From Agathobacter rectalis ATCC 33656 (GTDB lineage: Bacteria > Bacillota > Clostridia > Lachnospirales > Lachnospiraceae), in contig NC_012781.1 in assembly GCF_000020605.1 (NCBI RefSeq), positions 2,791,501 to 2,855,500 of the forward strand: a stretch of DNA of 64,000 bases. Direction: 5' to 3'. A program made the translations under genes and the position numbers. The notes under the pieces were generated by a model. That model was not told the DNA's origin, did no database searches, and was given only the letters and a program-made list of their open reading frames with translations. Numbering within the stretch: position 1 is the stretch's first letter; every line of letters begins with the position of its first letter. Below are positions 17,716 to 27,236 of the stretch, piece after piece.

Positions 17716-18441
17716 CTACAAATAACTCAGTGCAGCCTCATCCGCTACAAGCGTAACATCATTGTGCAGCTGCAATACAGAAGCCGGCACCTGTGGTGTA
17801 ATCGGTCCAAAGAAAGCCTTGTGCACAATCTCTGCCTTATCCTCACCACTTGCAACAATAAGAATCTTCTTAGCCTGCATGATGGTCTTGATGCCCATTG
17901 TATAAGCCTGCTTCGGAACATCATCAGCCGATGCAAAGAAGCGCTTATTAGCTTCAATAGTAGACTCTGTAAGATTCACACAGTGTACCTGCTTGTCAAA
18001 AGACTCGCCCGGCTCATTAAAACCGATATGACCATTGTGCCCGATACCAAGAAGCTGTAAATCAACACCGCCAAGAGACTGAATCAGCTCTGTGTAGCGC
18101 TTGCACTCCTTCTGTGAATCCGGCTCCATGCCGTTTGGCAGGTGAGTATTCTCAACTGGAATATTCACATGATCAAACAAATTCTGATGCATAAAATAAT
18201 AGTAGCTCTGGTCATTCTCACGGCTTAATCCCTTGTACTCATCAAGGTTCACCGTCATAACCTCTGAGAAGTCCAAATCCCCCTTCTTGAACCACTCAAC
18301 GAGCTGCTTATACAAGCCGATAGGTGTAGAGCCTGTAGCCAGTCCCAATACACAATTAGGCTTCATAATCACCTGTGCCGATACGATATTTGCAGCCTTT
18401 CTGCTCATATCTGCATAATCCTTAGCCTGATATATTCTCAT
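17716..18441 (-). CDS. nagB: Glucosamine-6-phosphate deaminase
   Basis: The 241-residue length is standard when started at MRIYQAKDYADMS, which has GGGGGG upstream; a longer in-frame extension lacks a ribosome site. Motifs: the TGSTPIGLY phosphate loop, DEYKGL, and the catalytic GIGHNGHIGFNEPG. It isomerises and deaminates GlcN-6-P to Fru-6-P and ammonia. It is the first gene of nagB-nagA-EIIA-EIICB, giving a full route from external GlcNAc to glycolysis. Confidence 0.95.
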   Translation of the reverse strand: MRIYQAKDYADMSRKAANIVSAQVIMKPNCVLGLATGSTPIGLYKQLVEWFKKGDLDFSEVMTVNLDEYKGLSRENDQSYYYFMHQNLFDHVNIPVENTHLPNGMEPDSQKECKRYTELIQSLGGVDLQLLGIGHNGHIGFNEPGESFDKQVHCVNLTESTIEANKRFFASADDVPKQAYTMGIKTIMQAKKILIVASGEDKAEIVHKAFFGPITPQVPASVLQLHNDVTLVADEAALSYL

Positions 18442-18520
18442 GAAAAATCCCCCCAATTCGTAAAATATACCCAATACTATCTGCACAACCTTCAAATGTG
18501 CTGCTTGATTGCATATATGC

Positions 18521-18549
18521 ATTTTACCTCGTATAGGACATTTTGTCCA
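18521..18549 (-). promoter_or_regulatory. nag operon promoter with overlapping palindrome
   Basis: TGGACA and TAAAAT are 17 nt apart on the minus strand, about 80 nt before nagB. The palindrome GGACATTTTGTCC (18536-18548) overlaps the -35 box and is a possible operator; no matching regulator gene is in the window. Confidence 0.55.
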
Positions 18550-18710
18550 GTACTTTTTGTCATATTTTGCATATTTTATAAAAAAAACATTAAATTTTAA
18601 TGCGGTGAAGTGGTAAAATTGCATAAAAATTCGCTTCAAGAGAGCTCTTTCACCGTGTATGAATATTGCTTGCTTTTCTTAGTTATAGTTCAAAGTTAAG
18701 ATTAATCACA

Positions 18711-19124
18711 TTACAGAACAATAACCCTTATAGTATCATCAATTTTTGCAGCCACAAATCTATTTCTTGACCTATTGATTAAATCCTTGCTTTTCACCGA
18801 CTGCTTTTCTGTAATTACGGCTCTTCGTACACTAAGCGAATCAATTTTAATATTTCTCAATTTTCTGATATTTTTCATACAAAGTATGGCTATATATATA
18901 AATAATACTACAAATAACATATCCCAAATTATATCTATAGAAAGACTATTCATAAACTCTTTTGTCAAATAAAATATCATTATTACTAACAGCAATAAGA
19001 CTACCGCTAATAGGAAAACCCATTGTATAATCTTATTGTTTCTATATTTATATATACGATTCAACTCATCCTTTGATAATGCCGTTTTCCGGAATATAAT
19101 TGTATCTAATTTTTGATTTTCCAT
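18711..19124 (-). CDS. Small membrane protein of unknown function
   Basis: The 137-residue protein has two strong hydrophobic segments (~34-52 and ~64-82) separated by a short loop. It has a charged N-terminus (LSKDELNRIYKYR) and a basic C-terminal half with a short beta-like end. I do not recognise the family; the topology resembles YcxB-like proteins, but no specific motif supports that. The gene is noticeably AT-richer than its neighbours, which may point to a recent arrival. It follows hemZ in direction of transcription with a 19-bp gap, so it could be a distal operon gene. Confidence 0.65.
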   Translation of the reverse strand: MENQKLDTIIFRKTALSKDELNRIYKYRNNKIIQWVFLLAVVLLLLVIMIFYLTKEFMNSLSIDIIWDMLFVVLFIYIAILCMKNIRKLRNIKIDSLSVRRAVITEKQSVKSKDLINRSRNRFVAAKIDDTIRVIVL

Positions 19125-19143
19125 TAATTTTTACCATCAACTT

Positions 19144-20736
19144 TTAGTCAAACAGCCTCTGCTTTCTCTCTATCATCTCATCAATCCTTGTGATATACTG
19201 CCCTACATCCTTGACATTCTCGCATCTGTCGATGCGGTGTGTGCCATCCGGATTCGGTACGGGCCAGACACGCTTGGTGCTTGCTCCAGCTCCGCAGGCT
19301 ACAATAGTCTGTTTTTCCTCCATGATCAGTATGTTGTATACGCCGGCCTTGCCCTTTGCCGCATAGCCCACGTTTTCCATATTGCCTGCCATGCCCTTCT
19401 GCCTGTAGAGGTAGTATGGCTCAAGCCCCATCTGCTTACAGTAGGCTGCGCAGAGATCCATATGCTCCTGAGTGTTGACCATCTGCATATCGCTGTAGCG
19501 GTCCTTGAAGATGGTGAGTCGTGCAGCTCGCTTTACTGCGAGTGAGTGGATAGTGACGTTGTCAGGTGCCATATCCTTCACCAGCTCCATTGTGTGCCTT
19601 ACATCATCGAGTGTTTCCTCGGGAAGGCCTATGATGAGGTCCATATTTATGTTGTCAAAGCCCAGCTCACGCGCGAGCTTGAAGCTTTGTATCGTATCGT
19701 CTACTGTGTGGTGTCTTCCTATTATATCAAGCGTCTGCTGCTTCATGGTCTGCGGATTGACTGATATACGGCTGATGCCGTTTTTCTTTAGTGCCAGGAG
19801 TTTTTCTCTCGTGATGGAGTCCGGTCTGCCTGCCTCCACGGTAAATTCCAGGCAGTCCTTTAAATCAAAGCTGCATTTGATTTTTCTGATAAGCCTGTCA
19901 AGCTGTGCAGGGCTTAGTGTGGTCGGTGTACCGCCTCCTATGTAGATGGAGTTTAGCTTTTTGTGGTAGAACTTCTGTGCTGTGTAGTCTATCTCCTTCT
20001 CGAGTGCATCGAGGTAATCGTCTACGCGGTTTTTCCACACACCCAGCGGGTATGAGGTAAACGAGCAGTATGCACAGGTGCTCGGGCAGAATGGTATGCC
20101 TATGTACAGGCTGTAGCCGTTGTCATAGTCCACCTTGTCGAGCAGTGCCTTCTCACGCTTTGCTATGCCTATTGAGAGGTCGATTTTCTCATCGCTTGCG
20201 AGGTAGGTTTCCTTCAGATAGTCGTAGGTTTCCTTATCGCTCATGCCGTCCTCTATGCACTTCATGGCTATCTTGGTCGGTCTGATGCCTGAGAGTGTGC
20301 CCCACGGAAGGCTCTTTCCTGTGCCCTTTTCTATCATGGAATACAGGGCGAGCTTGAGGCGGTTTTTGGTCTCCTTGCGTTCTGCGCTGTCTACGGATAT
20401 TTTTGTGCAGATACTTTCTCCGGCTGTTTTAATGTCACTTTCGTCGGTTTGCTGCATCTCACCTGTCATGGAATTATTTCCGCCGGCTCTATTCAGCGTC
20501 CACTCCACTGCAATTTCATCGCCCACATAGTCTATCTTAAATACCTGTGAGGCATCCGCAAATTCCTTTACGCCATCATCTGTCATCTCGTGGTGTGTGC
20601 AGGCTAAGTTTTTCCCCTCCACCTCATCCGGTGGGCAGCTATAGTACATCTGCACATCCTCCTGAGGGAAGAACTCCTTGAGCAGTGAGTGCACATCATA
20701 TTCAAAATCCGGTTTATTAAATACTACTACTATCAT
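19144..20736 (-). CDS. hemZ: HemZ-type coproporphyrinogen dehydrogenase-like radical SAM protein
   Basis: The 530-residue protein has an N-terminal region of ~150 residues typical of HemZ. The radical SAM core has the cluster motif CPSTCAYCSF near residue 175, then YIGGGTPTTL and the segment NPQTM. The C-terminal part is HemN-like. Family members are annotated as oxygen-independent coproporphyrinogen III oxidases, but the HemZ group of heme-less anaerobes may do something else with SAM. The start overlaps the end of the MBL hydrolase gene by 4 nt. Confidence 0.88.
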   Translation of the reverse strand: MIVVVFNKPDFEYDVHSLLKEFFPQEDVQMYYSCPPDEVEGKNLACTHHEMTDDGVKEFADASQVFKIDYVGDEIAVEWTLNRAGGNNSMTGEMQQTDESDIKTAGESICTKISVDSAERKETKNRLKLALYSMIEKGTGKSLPWGTLSGIRPTKIAMKCIEDGMSDKETYDYLKETYLASDEKIDLSIGIAKREKALLDKVDYDNGYSLYIGIPFCPSTCAYCSFTSYPLGVWKNRVDDYLDALEKEIDYTAQKFYHKKLNSIYIGGGTPTTLSPAQLDRLIRKIKCSFDLKDCLEFTVEAGRPDSITREKLLALKKNGISRISVNPQTMKQQTLDIIGRHHTVDDTIQSFKLARELGFDNINMDLIIGLPEETLDDVRHTMELVKDMAPDNVTIHSLAVKRAARLTIFKDRYSDMQMVNTQEHMDLCAAYCKQMGLEPYYLYRQKGMAGNMENVGYAAKGKAGVYNILIMEEKQTIVACGAGASTKRVWPVPNPDGTHRIDRCENVKDVGQYITRIDEMIERKQRLFD

Positions 20737-21362
20737 AAGTAAGGGTTATACATCCTCTCGTTTTCTATGGTTGTTGTGTCGTTGTGGCCCGGGTACACCT
20801 CTGTATGCTCAGGCAGTGTCATGATTTTTTCCTTCACCGTGCGCACAAGGTCTGACATGCTGCCTCCCTTGAAATCCGTACGTCCGATTGAGCCGCAAAA
20901 CAGCGAATCGCCTGTAAAGATTACGTCCTCATACGGGAAATAATAGCAGCAGCCACCCGGTGTATGCCCCGGTGTGTGAAGCACTACTATGTGAAAGCCT
21001 GCGATGTCAAGCTCCTGCTTATCCTTCAAAAATACATCTGCATAAAAGGTCTTTGACTGGCCCATCATGTAGCTGACATTGAGCTGCGGGTCATCGAGTG
21101 TGGCTTTGTCTGCCTCATGGATATATATCTTGATGCCGTAGCGGTCTGCGAGCGGCTTTGCATCAGTGGCATGGTCAAAGTGTCCGTGTGTGAGCAGTAT
21201 TGCTACAGGCTTTGCGCCTGACTCGTCCACCTTTTTGGCGAGCTGATTAGCACACGCGCCCGGGTCTATTATTATCATTTCCTTTGTCTTTATATTGGTG
21301 ACAAAATAGCAGTTGGTCTGCACCGGTCCCACTACGAAGTGGTCTATCTTCATATTTACCAT
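20733..21362 (-). CDS. Metallo-beta-lactamase-fold hydrolase (glyoxalase II-like)
   Basis: This 209-residue MBL-fold enzyme has the metal-binding THGHFDHATD and a second ligand region HTPGHTPGG, followed by FTGDSLFCGSIGRTD. The pattern is that of the small YcbL/GloB-like hydrolases, which cleave thioesters such as S-lactoylglutathione or bacillithiol adducts. The substrate cannot be told from the sequence. AAGGAG lies 9 nt before the ATG. It sits between relA/spoT and hemZ; the Firmicute order relA-MBL-hemZ is common. Confidence 0.88.
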   Translation of the reverse strand: MVNMKIDHFVVGPVQTNCYFVTNIKTKEMIIIDPGACANQLAKKVDESGAKPVAILLTHGHFDHATDAKPLADRYGIKIYIHEADKATLDDPQLNVSYMMGQSKTFYADVFLKDKQELDIAGFHIVVLHTPGHTPGGCCYYFPYEDVIFTGDSLFCGSIGRTDFKGGSMSDLVRTVKEKIMTLPEHTEVYPGHNDTTTIENERMYNPYL

Positions 21363-21406
21363 ATGAGTGTACTCCTTGTCTGTTATATGTTATGCTTCAC
21401 GCAAGA

Positions 21407-21429
21407 ACCACCGGGATTTAGCCGGTGGT
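21407..21429 (-). terminator. Hairpin spanning the stop codon of the Rel gene
   Basis: ACCACCGG and CCGGTGGT pair around CTAAAT on the minus strand, so the stop codon TAA is in the loop. There is no U run, so it may slow or protect transcript ends rather than terminate. Confidence 0.45.
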
Positions 21430-23769
21430 CCTCTCTACGTCTATTACACTTTCTATCTGTCTGAGCTTCTCCACGAGAACCTTTATCTGGTCCCTGCCTT
21501 TGATATTAAAAAATACCTCGATTGTAGCGATACCCTGCTTGCTGGTCTTGGACTGTATACCACTGATATTGATTTCCTTCTCGGTAAATATCTTTGTGAT
21601 ATCTACGAGCAGTCCCGGCCTGTCATGACAGAATATCTTTAAGTCTGCCTGATACTCGGCACCGTTGTCCATGAGGGCTGTATCCTGCCACTCTGCTTCT
21701 ATGAGCCTGTCCTTTTCTATCTTGGACAGATTGATGATATTCACGCAGTCTGTCCTGTGGATGGAGATGCCTCGGCCTCTTGTGACAAAGCCCACGATTT
21801 CATCTCCCGGAACAGGATTGCAGCACTTCGAGAAGTGCACAGCCACGTCATAGAGTCCGTGTACCACAATACCGCTCTTTGACTTGTGCTCGGGCTGTGT
21901 GCCTGCTGCCGCCTGCTGCTTTTCTGCGATGCTGCCAAGCACATCTGCATCTGTCACCGGCACCACATGATCCTTCTTGTACTCATCGTACATCCTGTTG
22001 ACTATCTGGCTCTCCTTGAGTCCGCCGTGGCCGACGGTTGCAAGGCATGAGTTCCAGTCGTGGAAACCGTATTTGCGGCGTATTTTCTCCTGATACTCAG
22101 GCTTGTTTATCTCAGCAAAGTTGATGCCCTTTGCCTTGGCATAGGCTGCTATCAGATCCTTGCCGTGCTGTATATTCTCCTCCTTGAGCTCACTTCTGAA
22201 CCACTGGTTGATCTTGTTCTTAGCCTGTGTGCTCTTTACGACCTTGAGCCAGTCACGGCTTGGTCCCTTGGAGTTCTGTGAGGTGATTATCTCTATCTGG
22301 TCACCGTTTTTGATGACATAGTCTATCGGCACCAGCTTGCCGTTTACCTTGGCACCGACCATCTTGTTGCCGACCGCAGAATGTATGCTGTAGGCAAAGT
22401 CTATAGGTGTGGAGCCCTTTGGCAGGTTCTTTACATCGCCGGATGGAGTGAATGCAAATACATTGTCGGAGAATAAATTTAAATCACTCTTTAATAAAGT
22501 CATAAACTCCTTATTATCCGACATATCCTGCTGCCACTCGAGTATCTGGCGCAGCCAGCTGAGCTTCTCCTCCTCTGTGACAGTGGTGGTAGTGGCATTG
22601 CCGTTGTTTGTTTCCTTGTACTTCCAGTGCGCTGCGATACCGTACTCAGCAGTACGATGCATCTCGTAGGTACGAATCTGTATCTCAAACGGCTGTCCGC
22701 TCGGGCCTATGAGTGTCGTGTGAAGCGACTGGTACATGTTCTGCTTCGGCATGGCGATATAGTCCTTGAAACGACCCGGTATAGGCTTATACTTCTCATG
22801 TATGATACCAAGCACTGCGTAGCAGTCCGGTATTGTATCCACCAGAATCCTGATGGCAAATAGATCATATATCTGGTCTATAGTCTTGTCCTGATTGACC
22901 ATCTTCTTATATATACTGAAGAAATGCTTTGCCCTGCCGTATATCTCAGCCTTGATGCCGGCATCCGAAACATACTTCTTGACATCGTTTACCAGGCCCT
23001 GGATGTAGGTGTCACGTTCTGTCTTTCTGAGGGCTACTTTCTCTACCAGATCGTAGTAGGCATCCGGATAGAGGTACTTCATACAAAGGTCCTCGAGCTC
23101 TATCTTTATCTTGCTGATACCAAGTCGCTGTGCGATAGGGCAGTAGATATCCTGTGTCTCTCTGGCGATACGCTGCTGTGCCTCCTTGGACTGGTACTTG
23201 AGTGTACGCATATTGTGCAGTCTGTCTGCCAGCTTTATGAGGATGACCCTGATATCCTTTGCCATGGCGAGAAACATCTTGCGCAGATTCTCAGCCTGCA
23301 TCTCAAGCCTGTCCGCATTCTTATCCTTCGGATCCTTGGTGCTGTCTGTCAGATGCAGGTGCTTTAACTTCGTGACACCATCCACCAGATGTGCGACATC
23401 GTCTCCAAATTCTGCACGCATCTCATCCATGGTCATGATAGTGTCCTCCAGCACATCATGGAGCAGACCTGCTGCAATTGTTTCCTTATCCAGCTCGAGC
23501 TCGGCGAGTATTATGGCAACACAAAGCGGATGTATGATATAAGGCTCTCCTGACTTACGTGCCTGACCCTTATGAGCATCATAAGCTACCCTGTAGGCTT
23601 TGTCCACAAGGCTCGTATCATCCGACGGATGGTACTTTTTGATTTCCTTTTTCAGCTCATCGTAAAGCTCCTCCGGGCTCGTAAAATCCTTTGTTCCCCT
23701 TATACCGCTGGTATCTGAGCGAAATTTGTCCGCTATTTTTTCTAATTCTTCTGTTGAGTAATCTGCCAA
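21418..23769 (-). CDS. relA: Bifunctional (p)ppGpp synthetase/hydrolase, Rel family
   Basis: The protein has about 783 residues. Order: HD hydrolase with HPLCVAIILAEL and LLHDVLEDT, synthetase domain (YKPIPGRFKDYIAMPKQNMYQSLHT), TGS domain (VFAFTPSGDVKNLPKGSTPIDFAY), zinc-finger region (HFSKCCNPVPGDEI) and C-terminal ACT. HD residues are intact, so both making and degrading (p)ppGpp is expected, controlling the stringent response on the ribosome. The in-frame GTG at 23778 lies inside the ribosome site GAGGTG; the TTG nine bases later (MADYSTEELEK) is at the right distance and is the preferred start. Confidence 0.95.
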   Translation of the reverse strand: MADYSTEELEKIADKFRSDTSGIRGTKDFTSPEELYDELKKEIKKYHPSDDTSLVDKAYRVAYDAHKGQARKSGEPYIIHPLCVAIILAELELDKETIAAGLLHDVLEDTIMTMDEMRAEFGDDVAHLVDGVTKLKHLHLTDSTKDPKDKNADRLEMQAENLRKMFLAMAKDIRVILIKLADRLHNMRTLKYQSKEAQQRIARETQDIYCPIAQRLGISKIKIELEDLCMKYLYPDAYYDLVEKVALRKTERDTYIQGLVNDVKKYVSDAGIKAEIYGRAKHFFSIYKKMVNQDKTIDQIYDLFAIRILVDTIPDCYAVLGIIHEKYKPIPGRFKDYIAMPKQNMYQSLHTTLIGPSGQPFEIQIRTYEMHRTAEYGIAAHWKYKETNNGNATTTTVTEEEKLSWLRQILEWQQDMSDNKEFMTLLKSDLNLFSDNVFAFTPSGDVKNLPKGSTPIDFAYSIHSAVGNKMVGAKVNGKLVPIDYVIKNGDQIEIITSQNSKGPSRDWLKVVKSTQAKNKINQWFRSELKEENIQHGKDLIAAYAKAKGINFAEINKPEYQEKIRRKYGFHDWNSCLATVGHGGLKESQIVNRMYDEYKKDHVVPVTDADVLGSIAEKQQAAAGTQPEHKSKSGIVVHGLYDVAVHFSKCCNPVPGDEIVGFVTRGRGISIHRTDCVNIINLSKIEKDRLIEAEWQDTALMDNGAEYQADLKIFCHDRPGLLVDITKIFTEKEINISGIQSKTSKQGIATIEVFFNIKGRDQIKVLVEKLRQIESVIDVERTTG

Positions 23770-23844
23770 TAGTCTCACCTCGATTGTAGTGTATCTTTAG
23801 TAGCCATTATATTTTATTTCTTTAAAAATTGCAATCTTATGTTG

Positions 23845-24789
23845 TTAGCCGATAACCATCTTTACTCCGCCATACATGCCGGCTGAGTTGCCGAGTGTGG
23901 CGAGCTTGATCTCTGTCTCACGGCTTGCATGGAAAGCATACTCTTTATAGTACTTTGCTGCTGTATCGATGATGATGCTTCCTGCCTTTGAGAGGCCTCC
24001 GCCTACAACAAATACCTCAGGGTCCATGACGCATGCTACTGCTGCCATTGCCTTGCCGAGAAGCTTCATAGACTGCTCTACTGCTGCAATGCCCGCTGCA
24101 TCTCCTGCCTTTGCCGCATCGCATACATCCTTGGCTGTGAAGCCTGCATTTAAATCAAGCTTTGTTGCCACATCCCTGTGTGCTGCAATGTATCTCTCTG
24201 CCACTCTTACAAGACCGTTTGCTGATGCATACTGCTCTAAGCAGCCCTTCTTGCCGCAGCCACAGCACTCTGACTCATCATCTACCATAGGCATATGTCC
24301 TATCTCTCCGCCTGCTCCGTTTACTCCGGCTACGATTCTGCCCTCGCGGATGATTCCTCCGCCTACGCCTGTGCCGAGTGTGATCATGACTACATCCTGA
24401 TGACCCTTTCCGCCACCCTGCCACATCTCACCGAGTGCAGCTACGTTGGCATCGTTTCCGGCCTTTACCTTGATGCCGCCGCACAGTACTGAGAGTGACT
24501 GTGCCACGTTGAACACGCCCCAGCCGAGGTTGACACACTTCAATACTGTTCCGTCATCCTTTATAGGTCCCGGCACTCCCATGCCTACGCCCTCGATGTC
24601 ACCCATCTCTATGCCATGCTTCTCGTTATTCTCCTTGATGGATGCTGCGATATCAGGCAGGATGAGCTCGCCTGAATTCTCTGTGCGTGTAGGAATCTCC
24701 CATGTATCGACAAGCTTTCCTGTGGTCTCGAAAAAGCCTATCTTTACAGTTGTTCCACCTATATCTACTCCGTATGCATATTTCTTCAT
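23845..24789 (-). CDS. ROK-family sugar kinase (glucokinase-like)
   Basis: The 314-residue protein starts at MKKYAYGVDIGGTT behind GGAGG. The N-terminal ATP-binding VDIGGTTVKIGF is followed by the second phosphate motif TLGTGVGGGII. The zinc-binding ROK signature reads GEIGHMPMV then CGCGKKGCLEQYAS. Family members phosphorylate glucose or related hexoses such as ManNAc or GlcNAc; glucokinase is the usual call for this length in Firmicutes. It lacks the N-terminal HTH of ROK repressors. Confidence 0.9.
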   Translation of the reverse strand: MKKYAYGVDIGGTTVKIGFFETTGKLVDTWEIPTRTENSGELILPDIAASIKENNEKHGIEMGDIEGVGMGVPGPIKDDGTVLKCVNLGWGVFNVAQSLSVLCGGIKVKAGNDANVAALGEMWQGGGKGHQDVVMITLGTGVGGGIIREGRIVAGVNGAGGEIGHMPMVDDESECCGCGKKGCLEQYASANGLVRVAERYIAAHRDVATKLDLNAGFTAKDVCDAAKAGDAAGIAAVEQSMKLLGKAMAAVACVMDPEVFVVGGGLSKAGSIIIDTAAKYYKEYAFHASRETEIKLATLGNSAGMYGGVKMVIG

Positions 24790-24869
24790 TTTTTCGTCCT
24801 CCAAATCGTTAAACTATGTTTATATTTTATTGCCTAATTGTATATTTTTCAATGTTTTTTACTATTTTT

Positions 24870-26183
24870 TTAAAATCCGTAATTTTGCCTTGAAAGCCTC
24901 ATAAAAAGTGGCTTCATAGAAAAGATAAAACTTCTGCGGCTGAAGTTATAGTTTATGACCATGAGCACGTCATCCTCATCGACCAGTACATTTCCATCCA
25001 GGTCCATCACATATGTGGAAAGGCTGAGGTCATCCTGCCTGAAAATACTCTCACAGATGGTGATTGTGGCATCCGGTTGAAAATGTGCTGTACCATATGC
25101 TTCGTCAATATCCTGCAAACCAACAATGTAAACCCTTTTATCAGGCCACATGACTTTTATTTTTTCTTTAAGTGCATCTGCATATAACGGAAATTCACCT
25201 GCCATTATAGCTATATCCGACTTATCGCCTATCGCCCTCTCAAGCCCGTCATAAGTCAATTCCAGATTAAATATCCTGTCCTCCTTCGCTTTTCCCATAA
25301 CTTTGTGAAGTGCATCATCTAATGCCGCCATAACTGTTTTTGAGCGGTTTTCTTCCCCGCGATATAGATCTGTGTAGTTTATCTCAAATATCGAGCCAAG
25401 AAATGTCTCTGCCATATCTGAAAGTCTTTCCTCATCAATATGGTCTAAAAAGAACTTGATCCAGTTCCGCCATGCATAGTAGGTTGGAAATGTATTAATA
25501 TCCTCCTTTTTTGCCCCCATCGCATGACTTGCCGCTGCTGCACCTACAGATGCAACCTCGTAGCCTGCCTCCCTGCACCTGACACACCACTCGGTGTCAT
25601 CCCAATAGAGGAAATTCTCCTCAGGCATGACGCCAATCTGTTCTACAACTGTACGTCTTATCATGAGCGCGCATGCCGGGACTGCATCAGAATATACCAC
25701 ATCAGGCATTGAACCATCCTCTATATGATTTAGATACGTCGAGTCCACGCTGTAATTATCATAATCTATGAACGAGCCATACTGCTGCACATAATTTTCC
25801 TGCCCGGTATGATAAATCTTTGCAGCCGCTATGCCTGCCTTCTCATGTGAATCAAGGAAATCCGAAAGTGTTCCTATACAGTTTTCGTCAAGCAGTGCGT
25901 CATTGTCTACGCACATCAGATACATGTGTCCCTCAGCCATCGCCACGCGAAGCCCTGTATTAAAGCCACCAGAGCCTCCAAGATTTTCACTGTTTTCGAT
26001 AAGTGTGAGCCTGTCGCAGCTTCCGTAACACTCTCTTATCAACCTCACCGACTCGTCTGTCGATGCGTTATCCACAACATAGATGTGATAATCCTCATAT
26101 TTTGATTCAAGAACTGACTGTATACAGTCAATAACATCATTTTGTTTATTATAGTTACATATAACAATTCCTATTTTCGCCAT
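24870..26183 (-). CDS. Family 2 glycosyltransferase
   Basis: The GT-A domain occupies roughly residues 1-250: IVICNYNKQNDVIDCI, the nucleotide-binding VVDNASTDES, the metal-binding DNDAL, and LYWDDTEWCVRCREAGY. It resembles rhamnosyl- and galactofuranosyl-type GT2 enzymes. The C-terminal ~180 residues are not assigned. No membrane segments are seen. It probably adds sugars to a surface polymer. It is the only such gene here, so no polysaccharide cluster is present. Start chosen at MAKIGIVICNYNK; a slightly earlier ATG abuts the ribosome site. Confidence 0.85.
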   Translation of the reverse strand: MAKIGIVICNYNKQNDVIDCIQSVLESKYEDYHIYVVDNASTDESVRLIRECYGSCDRLTLIENSENLGGSGGFNTGLRVAMAEGHMYLMCVDNDALLDENCIGTLSDFLDSHEKAGIAAAKIYHTGQENYVQQYGSFIDYDNYSVDSTYLNHIEDGSMPDVVYSDAVPACALMIRRTVVEQIGVMPEENFLYWDDTEWCVRCREAGYEVASVGAAAASHAMGAKKEDINTFPTYYAWRNWIKFFLDHIDEERLSDMAETFLGSIFEINYTDLYRGEENRSKTVMAALDDALHKVMGKAKEDRIFNLELTYDGLERAIGDKSDIAIMAGEFPLYADALKEKIKVMWPDKRVYIVGLQDIDEAYGTAHFQPDATITICESIFRQDDLSLSTYVMDLDGNVLVDEDDVLMVINYNFSRRSFIFSMKPLFMRLSRQNYGF

Positions 26184-26285
26184 ATTTATGCACATTCCTT
26201 TCTATCAGGCAATTATTCAGTTCTTATATCTGAATGAATCCTGCCGAGCTGTTCCTGCTGAACATATAAAATATATAATGAACTG

Positions 26286-27236
26286 TCAGATTGAAAGAAC
26301 ATACCTATCTAATCCACCGGTATTTCTCTCATTCCCGATTTGTCCGTTTCTGACAAATCCAAGTCTTTTTGCAAGACGCACCGATGCCACATTTTTCTCA
26401 TCTATCCGGCAGTAGAGCTCCTCAAAGTCTGTGTTTTTCCGCGCATAGTCTACGATAAAGCGGCACACCTCCGTGGCATAGCCCAGGTTCTGAAATTCCG
26501 GTGCTATCATATAACCCATTTCATTGTGCTCAAGTCCCGCCCGTCCTATCAGCTTCCCTGTTTCCTTTGAAAACACAAGCCACATACCATACTCGTAAAA
26601 GTCATACATGTTCTCTATGTATGCTTTCTGGTATTCAAGCTCTGTCTCGTAGTCGTAAAGCGGTTCCACAAAGTCTGTCATGCCGGGCTTGTCATAAAGC
26701 TCATAGAGCGCCGGAAGGTCTGCCAGTGAAAGCTCACGTATCAGGCATCTGTCTGTCTCGCCAATATCCCATGGGATATGATTATACCGCCTGCGCACCC
26801 GCTCAAGATACTCAATATCAAGCTCTGCAAGGCTTTCCACTGCATAGCGCGTGCCACACTGCGGTTCTCCTACCGATGCTATGCCGAGTGAGTCAGCTAT
26901 TTGCTTCTGCTGCCTGTCGGATACTATCCAGATGCAGTCGGTGGGAGCTTTCGGTATTCTTAGATTTCCCGTATTAGCTTTCGCTGTGTTATCTGCAGAT
27001 TCTTGTATCGTTGTTTTTTGGAAGTCATTAATTGATTCATCTGCCGGTAGCACAACATACAGTTTTTCCCGCAGCTCATCAGGCAGTTTTTCTTGCAGTT
27101 TTTCCTGAAATTCATCATGCAACTCGTCTGACGCAGATGACATATCGGCTGCGCACTTCCACTGTGGCTTGAATATCTCGTCATGATAGTAAAAAGAGGC
27201 AAGTTTTGCGCTTGCCTCATCAATAATTATTATCAT
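26286..27236 (-). CDS. GNAT-family acetyltransferase with an N-terminal extension
   Basis: The protein has 316 residues. The C-terminal half (~160-316) is a GNAT domain of the RimJ/RimL type, with RELSLADLPALYELY, NEMGYMIAPEFQNLGYATEV and the acetyl-CoA loop ending in NVASVRLAKRLGFVRNG. The first ~150 residues are unlike typical GNAT proteins and may be a separate regulatory or degenerate domain. Its ATG overlaps the cyclophilin stop (TAATG), so it is translationally coupled. The substrate is unknown. Confidence 0.8.
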   Translation of the reverse strand: MIIIIDEASAKLASFYYHDEIFKPQWKCAADMSSASDELHDEFQEKLQEKLPDELREKLYVVLPADESINDFQKTTIQESADNTAKANTGNLRIPKAPTDCIWIVSDRQQKQIADSLGIASVGEPQCGTRYAVESLAELDIEYLERVRRRYNHIPWDIGETDRCLIRELSLADLPALYELYDKPGMTDFVEPLYDYETELEYQKAYIENMYDFYEYGMWLVFSKETGKLIGRAGLEHNEMGYMIAPEFQNLGYATEVCRFIVDYARKNTDFEELYCRIDEKNVASVRLAKRLGFVRNGQIGNERNTGGLDRYVLSI

